The notes under the pieces were generated by a model, which saw nothing but the letters and a program-made list of their open reading frames with translations, did no database searches and had not been told where the DNA came from. From contig CAYPYD010000006.1 of NCBI GenBank assembly GCA_964415195.1, positions 25,866-89,865 of the forward strand: DNA of 64,000 bases, given 5' to 3'. The stretch is from WTXA01 sp964415195 (GTDB lineage Bacteria > Bacillota > TC1). A program made the position numbers and the translations under genes. Positions 1 to 8,804 of this stretch are shown piece by piece (the first letter of the stretch is position 1; each line of letters begins with the position of its first letter).

Positions 1-517
1 AATCGGTAACTTTTTAACAACAATATTTTCACAAAATATAATGATGTATATTGGTATTTTCTTTATATTTCTCTTGAATTATGTTTTATTTAAAACAGAT
101 TTAGGATTAAAAGTAAGAGCTGTTGGTGAATATCCAAAAGCTTGTGATACTACTGGTATAAATGTTTTCAAAATCCGTTATGGAGCTGTATTGTTCAGTG
201 GTCTTTTAGCTGGTTTTGCAGGTGGACTATTAGTACTAGACATTAAAACTTTCGTTGAGAATGTTACTGCAGGAAAAGGTTTTATTGCTGTAGCTGCAGT
301 TATCTTCGGTAAATATACTCCAATTGGAGCCTTTGGCGCTTCATTGGTTTTTGGTGGTGCTCAAGCAATACAGTACTTGATTCAAGCAGTTGGCTTAAAA
401 GCGCCTAGTGACTTGATGAACATGATTCCTTATGTTGTTACTGTTGTAGCATTAGCAGGTTTCATAGGTAAAACACATGTACCTGCAGCACTTACTGTAC
501 CTTATACAAAAGAATAA
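1..517 (+). CDS. BMP-type (nucleoside-like) ABC transporter permease, 3' part
   Basis: Integral membrane permease of the BMP/PnrA-type ABC importer family (YufQ/NupQ-like), thought to carry nucleosides or related compounds. The reading frame is open from base 2 to the TAA at 515-517, so the gene begins outside the window and only the C-terminal ~170 residues are present. They contain hydrophobic segments and the family pattern TDLGLKVRAVGEYPKA, followed by GKGFIAVAAVIFGKYTPIGA. The same pattern recurs in the second permease at 10880-11821, which supports the family call. The ATPase gene follows after an 18-base gap with a strong GGAGGAGG-like ribosome site. The other permease and the lipoprotein would be expected upstream, outside the window. 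Substrate is inferred from family only. Confidence 0.88.
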   Translation, partial: IGNFLTTIFSQNIMMYIGIFFIFLLNYVLFKTDLGLKVRAVGEYPKACDTTGINVFKIRYGAVLFSGLLAGFAGGLLVLDIKTFVENVTAGKGFIAVAAVIFGKYTPIGAFGASLVFGGAQAIQYLIQAVGLKAPSDLMNMIPYVVTVVALAGFIGKTHVPAALTVPYTKE

Positions 518-535
518 TAGGGAGGAGGAATAATA

Positions 536-2035
536 ATGGCACCTATTTTAGAAATGAAGAACATTGTTAAACAATTCCCAGGAGTTCTTGCTAATGACAA
601 TGTTAACTTAACAGTAGAAAAAGGTTCTATTCACGCATTAATGGGTGAAAATGGAGCTGGTAAATCTACATTGATGAATATTCTTTATGGTCTTTATGCA
701 CCATCAAGTGGACAAATTCTATTTAATGGTCAAGAGATACAAATTACTTCTCCAAAGCATGCTATCGAGCATGGTATTGGAATGGTGCATCAGCATTTTA
801 TGTTGATTCCTGCACTATCAGTTATCGAGAACGTTGTTCTTGGTAGACCTGAAAACAAAAAAGTCTTGGACTTAAAAAAAGATGCTGAAGCTTTTGTAGC
901 TTTAGGAGCTCGTTATAACATGAAAATAGAACCTTATGAATTGATTGAAGACTTAACAGTTGGTCAACAACAAAGAGTTGAGATCTTAAAGTCAATTTAC
1001 AGAGGAGCAGAGCTTCTTATTCTTGACGAGCCTACAGCAGTGTTGACTCCTCAAGAAGTAACAGAATTATTCAAGATTATGACACAACTTAAGGAAGAGG
1101 GTAAAACAATTATCTTTATCAGCCATAAGTTGAAAGAGGTTCTTACTATTTGTGATACAATTACAGTTTTAAGACTTGGTAAGTCTCAACCTTCAGTTCC
1201 TTCAGCTGGTACTACAAGAGAAGAATTAGCTGAGATGATGGTTGGTAGAAAAGTATTCTTGAATGTTGATAAAGGTCCTTTTAACCCAGGTGATTCAGTT
1301 CTTAGAATGGAGAATGTTTTCACTAAAGGTGTTCACGGTGCATTAAATGATGTTAGCCTAGATATTAGAAAAGGTGAAATCATGGGTATCGCTGGTGTTG
1401 ACGGTAATGGACAAGATGCATTAATTGAATCTATTACTGGTCTTGATAAAGTTACTCAAGGTCATATATACATCAAAGGAAAAGATATGACTAATGCTAC
1501 TCCTAGACATGTTCTTGAGCAAAAAGTTTCTCATATTCCTGCTGATAGACATAAAAGAGGCATGGTATCTACTATGAGTATTAAGGAAAATATGATTCTT
1601 ATCAGTTATTATAAAGAGCCTTATCAAAAATTCGGTTTCTTAAACTGGAAGTTCATTGAAGAACAAGCTGAAGAAATTGTTAAGAGATTTAAAGTTAAAA
1701 CTCCTAACATCCAAGAACTTGGTGGTAAGTTGTCTGGTGGTAATCAACAGAAGATGGTTCTAGGAAGAGAATTATCTAGAGATCCAGATTTATGTATTGC
1801 TGCTCATCCAGTTCGTGGTTTGGACATTGGTGCTACAGAATACGTTCACGAATGCCTAGTAGCTGAAAGAGACAAAGGGAATGCAGTTCTTCTTGTTTCT
1901 ACTGAGTTAGATGAAGTTTTGACTTTAGCTGACCGTATAGCTGTTATGTATGAGGGTAGAATTATGGGAATCCTTGAAAAAGAGGAATTCGATATTACTA
2001 GAATCGGTATGATGATGGCTGGACAAAATCAGTAA
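536..2035 (+). CDS. BMP-type ABC transporter ATP-binding protein (two ATPase domains)
   Basis: A 499-residue ATPase with two fused ABC domains, as in sugar and nucleoside importers (YufO/NupO, RbsA-like). The N-terminal domain has Walker A GENGAGKST near residue 38, signature LTVGQQQ and Walker B LLILDEP. The C-terminal domain has a degenerate Walker A (GVDGNGQDAL), signature LSGGNQQK and a Walker-B-like segment CIAAHPVRGLDIG. The second domain is probably catalytically impaired, as is usual in this family. It follows the permease with 18 bases between and would energise uptake at the membrane. A GNRA-loop terminator follows the stop codon. Substrate is not deducible here; nucleosides are the family default. 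Confidence 0.93.
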   Translation: MAPILEMKNIVKQFPGVLANDNVNLTVEKGSIHALMGENGAGKSTLMNILYGLYAPSSGQILFNGQEIQITSPKHAIEHGIGMVHQHFMLIPALSVIENVVLGRPENKKVLDLKKDAEAFVALGARYNMKIEPYELIEDLTVGQQQRVEILKSIYRGAELLILDEPTAVLTPQEVTELFKIMTQLKEEGKTIIFISHKLKEVLTICDTITVLRLGKSQPSVPSAGTTREELAEMMVGRKVFLNVDKGPFNPGDSVLRMENVFTKGVHGALNDVSLDIRKGEIMGIAGVDGNGQDALIESITGLDKVTQGHIYIKGKDMTNATPRHVLEQKVSHIPADRHKRGMVSTMSIKENMILISYYKEPYQKFGFLNWKFIEEQAEEIVKRFKVKTPNIQELGGKLSGGNQQKMVLGRELSRDPDLCIAAHPVRGLDIGATEYVHECLVAERDKGNAVLLVSTELDEVLTLADRIAVMYEGRIMGILEKEEFDITRIGMMMAGQNQ

Positions 2036-2046
2036 GTAATTATTTG

Positions 2047-2077
2047 AAATAGGAGATAGCGATATCTCCTATTTTTT
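2047..2077 (+). terminator. Rho-independent terminator after the ABC ATPase
   Basis: Twelve-base-pair inverted repeat (arms 2047-2058 and 2063-2074) with a GCGA tetraloop, ending in a run of T. It closes the first ABC transporter operon 12 bases after its stop codon. Confidence 0.85.
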
Positions 2078-2093
2078 ATTTGGAGGTGTTTTC

Positions 2094-2312
2094 ATGGAAA
2101 AGGATTTTGCAAGTTTATTATTAGGTATTGTTGCAGTTTTCTTTATATTTCTTTTTGGTCAGAATGCATATTTAAGTGTAGTTTGTGCTATCATCGGGAT
2201 TGTTTTTGGTGTTATTAGTATGAGATCTCAAGGAAGAAAAAAATATTATCTATCAGGTATTGGATTAAGCATGATGGCTATACTTCTATATGCTTTTCCT
2301 AAATTCTTTTAG
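2094..2312 (+). CDS. Small two- to three-helix membrane protein, function unknown
   Basis: A 72-residue protein that is mostly hydrophobic: helices at about residues 6-23, 26-43 and 52-71, with a short basic loop (RSQGRKKYY) between the last two. It has a good ribosome site (TTGGAGGTG, 2080-2086) before the ATG. It lies between two strong terminators, so it is either read from its own promoter or by read-through from the ABC operon. The pattern resembles small DUF4190-type membrane proteins with G-x-x-x-G repeats, but I do not recognise a named family and assign no function. Confidence 0.7.
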   Translation: MEKDFASLLLGIVAVFFIFLFGQNAYLSVVCAIIGIVFGVISMRSQGRKKYYLSGIGLSMMAILLYAFPKFF

Positions 2313-2349
2313 TTATTAAAAGCAACATTAGAAAACTACAAATTTAAAG

Positions 2350-2385
2350 AAAGAAGAACCCTAGTAAATAGGGTTCTTCTTTTTA
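2350..2385. terminator. Terminator, probably bidirectional
   Basis: Twelve-base-pair stem (2350-2361 with 2371-2382) and a 9-base loop, followed by T on the plus strand and preceded by an A-rich stretch. It lies between the small membrane protein gene and the convergent UMF1 transporter gene, so it may serve both. Confidence 0.75.
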
Positions 2386-2425
2386 ACTTTTTACTTTAAT
2401 ATTTATAACTCTACTATTTATTTCT

Positions 2426-3694
2426 TTATTCTACTAATCTATTATTTCTTTTATTAATAACTATAAAGAATGCACCTGTTATGAATAATAATATTATAGC
2501 TAATATCGATAAAGATGATCTGCCTGTTAATACTTTAACAAGACCATATAGTCCAGGACCGAGTATTGCAGCAAACTTACCGAATATATCATAGAAGCCG
2601 AAATACTCTGTTGATCTTTCTGGAGGAACAAGCTTTCCAAAATATGACCGTGATAGTGCTTGAATACCCCCTTGTGAGGTACCAACTAGTATCGCTAGTA
2701 TCCAAAATAGGATAAGAGCCTCACCTATTGTCAGGAAACCTTCTTCAATACCTAATCCCATTACAAATCCTAGTATACAAATAAATATATAAACACATAC
2801 TGCAGTTAATATTAAGTTTAAGGAACCAAAGCGATGTGCAAGTCTACCAAATAGTATAGCAAAGGGAATTGCTACCAATTGGGTTACTAGAAGGGCTAAA
2901 ATCATCCCTGTTGTGTCTAATCCCAAGCTGGCTCCATATGCTGTGGCCATGCTTATAACTGTGTTCACACCATCAATATAGAAGAAATATGCTAAAAGAA
3001 AATATAGAACTTTTTTATTACCCCAAATATCCAGCATTGTTTTCTTTATATTCTTAAAAGTATTTACTACTATATTTCCTGGGGCTTTTTCTGTATAGTA
3101 TTTTTGTTTTACATTTATTAGCATTGGTATGCTAAATATTGTCCACCAAATTACAGCTATTATTAAGGAGCTTTTTACTGCAATTGTCTTGGACTCCAAG
3201 GTCATGATAAGTCCAATTGCAATCAGGAATGGTATTGTACTTCCTCCAAAATAGCCCATTGCATAACCCCAGGCTGACACCTTATCCATTCTGTCTTTGG
3301 TGGTTATATCAGTTATAAAGGAATCATATATTAAACTAGATCCCAGAAAACCTATAAAGGAAAAAATATACCCAACTAGCATTAGTCTCCAATTGTCGGT
3401 TATTGCATTAAATAGCGTGAAACTAATTCCTAAAACCAGAAATGCTATTAATAGTTTTTTCTTCATGCCCTTGTAGTCGGCTACTGCTCCAAGAATTGGT
3501 GCTAGTATGGCCATTGTAAGGGTTGCAATGAAGGTTCCTATTGCCCACCACATATCTCCTTTACCGTTAATATCATTTACAATTGAAGTGAAATAAACGG
3601 GAAATATTGCAGCCATCATTATGGTTGCATAGACTGAATTTGCCCAATCAAATGTTATCCAGCTTTTTTCTAGCTTTGTAAATTTATCTTTCAT
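2426..3694 (-). CDS. UMF1 (Atg22-like) MFS transporter
   Basis: A 422-residue polytopic membrane protein with about 12 helices. The N-terminus, KSWITFDWANSVYATIMMA, is characteristic of the UMF1 family of the major facilitator superfamily (Atg22/BtlA-like effluxers). Further family features are the charged loop after helix 3 (ADYKGMKKKL, near residue 90) and a mid-protein LLAYFFYIDGVNTV segment. Family members are thought to export amino acids or small metabolites; the substrate here is unknown. The ATG immediately follows the stop codon of the upstream phosphodiesterase gene, so the two are translated from one message and are probably functionally linked. Confidence 0.88.
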   Translation of the reverse strand: MKDKFTKLEKSWITFDWANSVYATIMMAAIFPVYFTSIVNDINGKGDMWWAIGTFIATLTMAILAPILGAVADYKGMKKKLLIAFLVLGISFTLFNAITDNWRLMLVGYIFSFIGFLGSSLIYDSFITDITTKDRMDKVSAWGYAMGYFGGSTIPFLIAIGLIMTLESKTIAVKSSLIIAVIWWTIFSIPMLINVKQKYYTEKAPGNIVVNTFKNIKKTMLDIWGNKKVLYFLLAYFFYIDGVNTVISMATAYGASLGLDTTGMILALLVTQLVAIPFAILFGRLAHRFGSLNLILTAVCVYIFICILGFVMGLGIEEGFLTIGEALILFWILAILVGTSQGGIQALSRSYFGKLVPPERSTEYFGFYDIFGKFAAILGPGLYGLVKVLTGRSSLSILAIILLFITGAFFIVINKRNNRLVE

Positions 3695-4948
3695 CTATTT
3701 TATTTCTCCTAATGTAATATCTTTTCTGAGTTTACCGTCCATATTCCAAGGTTTTATTTTGAGTTGTCTACAGGCTAGTGGCGTTATTTCTAGGAGGTTC
3801 CCACCTTCTAGTTTTTTGTTTTTTCTGATTCCTTCTCCTCTAATGAAGTAGAATACTTTGTAGTTTTCGTTTTGGTTTGTATAGCCATGGTTAGCTAGGA
3901 ATTTATTTCCGTCATTATGGTATTCCACTCCTACTGGTGCTTCAATTCCAAAGGCTGCTTTTTGAAGAAATCCACTTTCTTTCATCTCATCTTGACTTAG
4001 TAATCTTCTGAATTTATCAGGTTTTTCTTCAATAAGTTTTTCAAAGTGTACTAGTATTCTGTCCTTTAAGGCCCAGTTGTGTTTGTCTTTTAGGTAGAGG
4101 AAAGCAGTTCCTCCGCATGTTTTGAACCATGCTTCCCATTCCTTGTCGTCTTTTTTAGTCGGTGTCTTTATTTTTAATTCTTTTAGATAGTCATTAGGAT
4201 TAATAGTTTTTTCTACTGGTAAAGAGCTATGGTCGCTAAATATGATTATATTGTAGTTTCTGTCTATTTTATTAAGGGCATTTAAGATTGTGCCTATGTG
4301 GCCATCCATTCTTTTTAGTGATTCTTTGGTTCTTTTAGCTTTTAGTCCGTGTTTGTGTTTGTTGGAGTCTGTTTCTATTAAATGAATTAATGCTAGGTTT
4401 GGTTTTTTCTTTTCTAGTGTTGTTGTCAGCATTTTTACAGAGAACTCATCTAAAGCAGGTTGTCTTTTGCCATTAAGTTTACCTCCATATTTTAGAAATC
4501 CTCTTAATTGAAAGAAAAAACTCCCATTTAGTAAAGACATCCATTTTTGACTTTGATTGAACCTTACAGGAAATATTTCTGGCATATTGTAGCTGATGTT
4601 GGCTCTTGCTGTTACTGGCCATAGTATAGAAAGTGTTTTTTGTCCTCTTAGGTTTGCTTGGTCGTATAGGGTTGTTGTTTTGATGTATTTTCTATACCAT
4701 TGCCATTCTGGTTTATCGTTTCCCGGGTCATGTACAAGGTTGTCTATGACACCATGTTTTTCAGGATAGCAGCCTGTTATTACTGATGTGTGTATTGGGT
4801 AGGTGTTTGTTACAAATGGTGGTATGACTTTGGTCACTAGTGTTCCTTGTGGTAATAGTGCTTTGAAGTTTTCTTGTAGTTTCAAGTATTCTAAGTCTTC
4901 TTCTGATAGTGAATCTAGTGATATTATTATTAGCTTTTTGTCGTTCAT
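3695..4948 (-). CDS. Nucleotide pyrophosphatase/phosphodiesterase-like alkaline phosphatase superfamily protein
   Basis: A 417-residue member of the alkaline phosphatase superfamily, closest in pattern to type I phosphodiesterase/nucleotide pyrophosphatases. Visible motifs are a metal-binding Asp in IISLDSLS (residue 12), the probable nucleophile Thr49 in VTNTYPIHTSVITGCYPEKHG, and a later metal site IIFSDHSSLP, with a HGY segment (ANHGYTN) near the C-terminus. No signal peptide is seen, so a cytoplasmic location is likely. It should hydrolyse phosphodiester or phosphonate bonds in a Zn2+-dependent way; the substrate is unknown. It abuts the UMF1 transporter gene with no gap. Start ATG is preceded by GAGGTAA. 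Confidence 0.85.
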   Translation of the reverse strand: MNDKKLIIISLDSLSEEDLEYLKLQENFKALLPQGTLVTKVIPPFVTNTYPIHTSVITGCYPEKHGVIDNLVHDPGNDKPEWQWYRKYIKTTTLYDQANLRGQKTLSILWPVTARANISYNMPEIFPVRFNQSQKWMSLLNGSFFFQLRGFLKYGGKLNGKRQPALDEFSVKMLTTTLEKKKPNLALIHLIETDSNKHKHGLKAKRTKESLKRMDGHIGTILNALNKIDRNYNIIIFSDHSSLPVEKTINPNDYLKELKIKTPTKKDDKEWEAWFKTCGGTAFLYLKDKHNWALKDRILVHFEKLIEEKPDKFRRLLSQDEMKESGFLQKAAFGIEAPVGVEYHNDGNKFLANHGYTNQNENYKVFYFIRGEGIRKNKKLEGGNLLEITPLACRQLKIKPWNMDGKLRKDITLGEIK

Positions 4949-5051
4949 TGTGTTACCTCATTATATCTACTAATCTTATTAATTTTAATTATTGCTTTCA
5001 TTATACCCAATCATGGTTAATTATTCTATCTTTAATGTACAAATAGACTGT

Positions 5052-5084
5052 AATAAAAAACAGGGAGTAATTATTTACTCCCTG
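5052..5084 (-). terminator. Terminator of topB
   Basis: Ten-base-pair stem (5061-5070 with 5075-5084) with a TTAT loop, followed on the minus strand by six T. It lies eight bases beyond the topB stop codon. Confidence 0.88.
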
Positions 5085-5091
5085 TCAAACC

Positions 5092-7137
5092 TTACTTAAA
5101 AGAAAATTCCAACCTCATCAATTCCTTGTTATATACCAGATACCCATCGAACTTCTTACCCTCATGATTGACAAAACCCTTAATAAAAGCAGTTTTACCT
5201 TTGGTTATAAGGGTCTTAAGCTGATTGGCAGTCAGGTTCTTCTGGCCAACTCTCTTTAAAATGGCATACTTACAGCCATCACGATAACCAGAACAATAAT
5301 ACTTCAACTCACCAATAAGAACAGGCTTACCACAAACAGGACAAACAAACTCCGACCTATTCTTCTCCACCCCTACAAACCTTACCTCGTTTTTATTTCC
5401 TTTTAGAGTACTCAACATATCAGAACACATAACATTAATATCATATAGAAAACTATTGAAAATAGATTTATCCTTAATAATACCATCAAGTCTATACTCC
5501 AAATCAGCCGTGTAGGCCACGTCCAACAACTTAGAATTCTCAGATAAAAGGATATCAATAATCTGCCTACCCTTGTCAGTAATAACAATAGCCTTCTTCT
5601 GATCGGCAATATATTCCCTCTTATATAGAGTCTCAATAATAGCACCACGAGTAGCACCAGTACCAATACCCTTTATTTCCTTAAGTTTCTCCTTGATTTC
5701 TCCTTCCTCTTCATTATGGATATTTTTCATCTTCTCCAGAAGAGTAGCCTGAGTAAACAAAGGCTTAGGTTTACTTTCTATTTCTTTTATTTCATATTCA
5801 ATATTATACTCACCATCAGGTAAAATATCCTTATAAGTGTGACTGGTATCCTTGTAGACCTTCAAATACCCAAGATCAATAAGCTCCCTCTCAGATCCCT
5901 TAAGAACATTCTTAGAGTCAACAATACCCTCATACTTAATACTACGATACTGATAATCATCACAATAGTTAGCTAAAAATATAGCAACCACCAAATTAAA
6001 AATATTTTTTTCCTCATCACTAAGACTTTGTGGCATAGTTCCTGTGGGAGTTATAGCCTCGTGAGCCTCTACCTCACCAACAACCTGCTCATTTATTACC
6101 TTTGTAGTTATATGCTCATAACCCTTAAACTTACTGAAATTACCAAGCCTGGAATTCAACTTATCTGCTGTATTTTGAGTAATAAAATTACAATCAGTTC
6201 TAGGGTAGGAAACAGCCTTATGCTTTTCATACAAACTCTGTACAATACTTAAAGTACTATCAGCCTTATAGCTCCAGAAGTTATTGGCCAGTTTCTGCAG
6301 ATCTATAATAGTGGGTAACTTTGGAGGAGCTTTTTTCTTATCCTCTTTAGTAGAAGTAATTTTGACTTTTTCAGGTAACTCTAATAATTTTTTTTCAGCT
6401 TCACCTTTTTTAGCGACCCTAAACTTATCCAACTCTAGTTCAATGTCTGTGCCTTGTATCTTAGCCTTTATGCCATACTCAATCTTCTTTTGATGACCGG
6501 CATTTTCCTTACAACGGTCATAAATCAACTTTAAAGTAGGAGTCTGAACCCTTCCAACTGACAATACTCCCCCACCTCTGTATTTACAAGAATAGGCTCT
6601 AGTCATATTAAGTCCAATAATATAGTCTGATATAGCCCTGCCATAAGCGGACATCTTCAGACCCTCATATTTCTCCCCCAGCTCTAAATTAGCAAACTGC
6701 TCCTTTATTCCATCAGGTGTTAAATCCTTTATTATCAATCTCTTAAAAGGTTTATTAACCTTAAAGTAGGCATAAATATTCTGAAAAATAAGCTCGCCCT
6801 CTCTATCTGGGTCAGTTGCATTAATCAGACTTTCAATATCATCCCTCTTAAGAAGCTGTTCAATAGCTTTTAGTTGACTAGTAGTTCTTTCATTTGGCTT
6901 ATAGTTGCCAATAATGTTTTCCTCATCAATTTTTATAGGCAGGTTTCCTAGATTCCATTTTTGATATTTTTCATCAATTTCACCTGGATCCTTTAATTGT
7001 AATAGATGTCCCACAGCCCAGGTTATGATATATTTATCACCTTCAATATAGCCGTCTTTTCTCATAGTGCGGTTTTCAATCGCTCCAGCTATATCTCTAC
7101 CTTGGCTAGGTTTCTCTGCTATGATTAATGTTTTCAT
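5092..7137 (-). CDS. topB: DNA topoisomerase III
   Basis: Type IA topoisomerase of 681 residues that decatenates and relaxes DNA through a transient 5'-phosphotyrosine. It starts with the Toprim domain (MKTLIIAEKPSQGRDIAGAI) and has the Toprim acidic motif INATDPDREGELIF near residue 108. The catalytic Tyr is in AVSYPRTDCNFI near residue 310. A C-terminal zinc ribbon has CPVCGKP and YYCSGYRDGCKYA. Length and domain order match TopB rather than TopA. It has its own terminator and stands alone. TopB also occurs on conjugative elements, but no relaxase, integrase or att sites are nearby, so a chromosomal housekeeping role is more likely. Confidence 0.96.
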   Translation of the reverse strand: MKTLIIAEKPSQGRDIAGAIENRTMRKDGYIEGDKYIITWAVGHLLQLKDPGEIDEKYQKWNLGNLPIKIDEENIIGNYKPNERTTSQLKAIEQLLKRDDIESLINATDPDREGELIFQNIYAYFKVNKPFKRLIIKDLTPDGIKEQFANLELGEKYEGLKMSAYGRAISDYIIGLNMTRAYSCKYRGGGVLSVGRVQTPTLKLIYDRCKENAGHQKKIEYGIKAKIQGTDIELELDKFRVAKKGEAEKKLLELPEKVKITSTKEDKKKAPPKLPTIIDLQKLANNFWSYKADSTLSIVQSLYEKHKAVSYPRTDCNFITQNTADKLNSRLGNFSKFKGYEHITTKVINEQVVGEVEAHEAITPTGTMPQSLSDEEKNIFNLVVAIFLANYCDDYQYRSIKYEGIVDSKNVLKGSERELIDLGYLKVYKDTSHTYKDILPDGEYNIEYEIKEIESKPKPLFTQATLLEKMKNIHNEEEGEIKEKLKEIKGIGTGATRGAIIETLYKREYIADQKKAIVITDKGRQIIDILLSENSKLLDVAYTADLEYRLDGIIKDKSIFNSFLYDINVMCSDMLSTLKGNKNEVRFVGVEKNRSEFVCPVCGKPVLIGELKYYCSGYRDGCKYAILKRVGQKNLTANQLKTLITKGKTAFIKGFVNHEGKKFDGYLVYNKELMRLEFSFK

Positions 7138-7230
7138 TTAATATATAACTCCCTTTATTTAAGCTTTAACTTTTTATAAATCAGTTACTTACAAGTTTAA
7201 CAAATTTTCTACTTTTTTTCTCAATAAAAC

Positions 7231-7266
7231 ATAAAAAACTCCCAAATTATTTAATTTGGGAGTTTT
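7231..7266 (-). terminator. Terminator of the EF-Ts/PadR operon
   Basis: Thirteen- to fifteen-base-pair stem centred near 7250 with six T following on the minus strand. It begins four bases past the stop codon of the EF-Ts homologue. Confidence 0.88.
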
Positions 7267-7269
7267 AAT

Positions 7270-8112
7270 TTAACCTATAAACATATTATTTGCACAAGCA
7301 CATTTATTTGGATTATCAGCTTTTTCATATCTAAAGAATTTATCAATCCTTATAGGGTTTATTAGGCTACTACTTTTTTCCGTCAACATTTCACCTACAG
7401 AAATTTTTTCATCCTTGATATATGGTTGGTCAATTAAGCATAATTCCCTAACGACTTTCTCCATTCTTCCAACAAGTATCTTATCTAATACAATTTGAGG
7501 TTTATTAACAAGTCCGGGATCATTCTTAATACTATGTAAAATTTCATTTTTCAAACCTTCAAGTGTATCCTCTGGTATCTTTTTACTGGAAATGAACTTC
7601 GGTTTCATTGCAATAATCTGCATAGCTAAATCCTTTTTCACTTCATCGCTAACATGATCAGCATCCAGATTGAAGACGACTGCATATTTACCATTACCAT
7701 GATTATAGGCATATGGAAAACCATCCTCGATTAAATCAAATCGTTTCAATTGAATATTTTCTCTGAACTTCATCACCATACTTCTTACAAGTTCATCAGT
7801 TGCCTTACCTTCAGTTATATATTTGCCAATTTCGATTACATTTTTTAGAAATTCCGGGCTTCTTGCTACAAAGTCTGTTTCAGTACTTACTTCAAGAATA
7901 ATTCCTATTCCATTATTTATATCTGCATAGACTATGCCTTCTTCTGATTTTCTTTCTGTTTTCTTATCTTGGATTTGTAATCCTTTGGCTTCTAGAGCAG
8001 TAAATGCAACATCCACTTTACCATCAGCTTCAGTCAAGGCTTTTTTGCAATCCATTACTCCAAATCCTGTTTTTTCTCTTAAATATTGTATATCTTTAAT
8101 TTGATTATTCAT
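7270..8112 (-). CDS. Elongation factor Ts homologue, possibly a paralogue of the housekeeping tsf
   Basis: A 280-residue homologue of EF-Ts, the guanine-nucleotide exchange factor for EF-Tu. The N-terminal UBA-like domain carries LREKTGFGVMDCKKALTEADG (residues 11-31) and the core carries the hallmark TDFVA (79-83). A later segment, LIDQPYIKDEKISVGEML, matches the EF-Ts C-terminal region. The extreme C-terminus is unusual, with a Cys-rich tail (KCACANN). The normal tsf partner rpsB is absent; instead a PadR regulator gene ends 12 bases upstream in the same operon. This suggests a second, conditionally expressed EF-Ts, but the rest of the genome is needed to confirm duplication. Several usually conserved positions differ, so it could have a modified role. 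Confidence 0.85.
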   Translation of the reverse strand: MNNQIKDIQYLREKTGFGVMDCKKALTEADGKVDVAFTALEAKGLQIQDKKTERKSEEGIVYADINNGIGIILEVSTETDFVARSPEFLKNVIEIGKYITEGKATDELVRSMVMKFRENIQLKRFDLIEDGFPYAYNHGNGKYAVVFNLDADHVSDEVKKDLAMQIIAMKPKFISSKKIPEDTLEGLKNEILHSIKNDPGLVNKPQIVLDKILVGRMEKVVRELCLIDQPYIKDEKISVGEMLTEKSSSLINPIRIDKFFRYEKADNPNKCACANNMFIG

Positions 8113-8124
8113 TCTTATCCCTTT

Positions 8125-8661
8125 CTAATTCTTAATCCCATTTCTTACCGACTCTATCCATACTAATTCATTTTCATATGTCGATATGAGATTAATTTTA
8201 ATCATTTTCCATATGAATTCTTCATTTTCATTTCTCATTGGTATCGCTTCTTGTCTTCGAAGAAGTTCTTGTTCCATGATGATTTTCATTTCTATTGATT
8301 CTTTATATTGAGTTAATATAGCAGAAATTTCATCTGCTTCTAAATCACTGCTGCAGGCTAATTGAATCAAGAAATCTTTCTTAAACTCTGGTGGTTCCTT
8401 AGGTGATTCTAATATCCATTTTCTTAGTTCTTTTTTACCAAGAGTGGTTATAGTATATATCTTCTTTGATGGTGCCCCGTCTTGATGTTTTGTTTCATTT
8501 GTTACTAAATCTTTGTTTTGTAAATGTAAAAGTCCTTTGTATATTTGGTTGTTATTACCTGACCAATATAGGAAGGAAGACTTTTGTATTAGCTTCTTCA
8601 AATCATATCCTGTCATGGATTTGGTGTTTAGTAATCCTAGTATTGCGTAGTTAAATGACAT
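8125..8661 (-). CDS. PadR family transcriptional regulator
   Basis: A 178-residue PadR-type repressor. The N-terminal winged helix-turn-helix has MSFNYAILGLLNTKSMTGYDLKKLI, the family's typical opening, and YTITTLGKKELRKWI at the end of the wing. The C-terminal half (about 95-178) is a charged helical domain of the Vir_act_alpha_C type, used for dimerisation and often ligand sensing. It is the first gene of a two-gene operon with the EF-Ts homologue. A good promoter and an overlapping inverted repeat lie just upstream, consistent with autoregulation. The effector is unknown; many PadR proteins respond to drugs or phenolics. Confidence 0.92.
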   Translation of the reverse strand: MSFNYAILGLLNTKSMTGYDLKKLIQKSSFLYWSGNNNQIYKGLLHLQNKDLVTNETKHQDGAPSKKIYTITTLGKKELRKWILESPKEPPEFKKDFLIQLACSSDLEADEISAILTQYKESIEMKIIMEQELLRRQEAIPMRNENEEFIWKMIKINLISTYENELVWIESVRNGIKN

Positions 8662-8695
8662 AGCTTGTCCTCTTTTCTGTTCTTATCATAGGTTA

Positions 8696-8724
8696 ATCAT
8701 AACATATGATATTAGTTTTAGCAA
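8696..8724 (-). promoter_or_regulatory. Promoter of the PadR/EF-Ts operon with overlapping inverted repeat
   Basis: On the minus strand a -35 TTGCTA (8719-8724) and -10 TATGAT (8696-8701) are separated by 17 bases. The -10 is one arm of the repeat ATCATA-ACA-TATGAT (8696-8710), and another TATCATA half-site lies at 8683-8689. This is a plausible PadR operator covering the -10. Confidence 0.6.
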
Positions 8725-8730
8725 ATCCAT

Positions 8731-8773
8731 ACAAAAATAACCTTGAATACATTTATATATATTCAAGGTTATT
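8731..8773 (-). terminator. Terminator of the BMP-transporter/LacI operon
   Basis: Fourteen-base-pair stem (8736-8749 with 8760-8773), followed on the minus strand by five T. It lies 32 bases after the LacI-type regulator gene. Confidence 0.82.
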
Positions 8774-8804
8774 ACTTTTTAATTAATTCAATTAATAGGA
8801 TTTT

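Noticed and set aside
5092..7137. topB as a sign of an integrated conjugative element
   Set aside because: No integrase, relaxase, type IV secretion genes or direct repeats nearby; neighbours are ordinary chromosomal genes.
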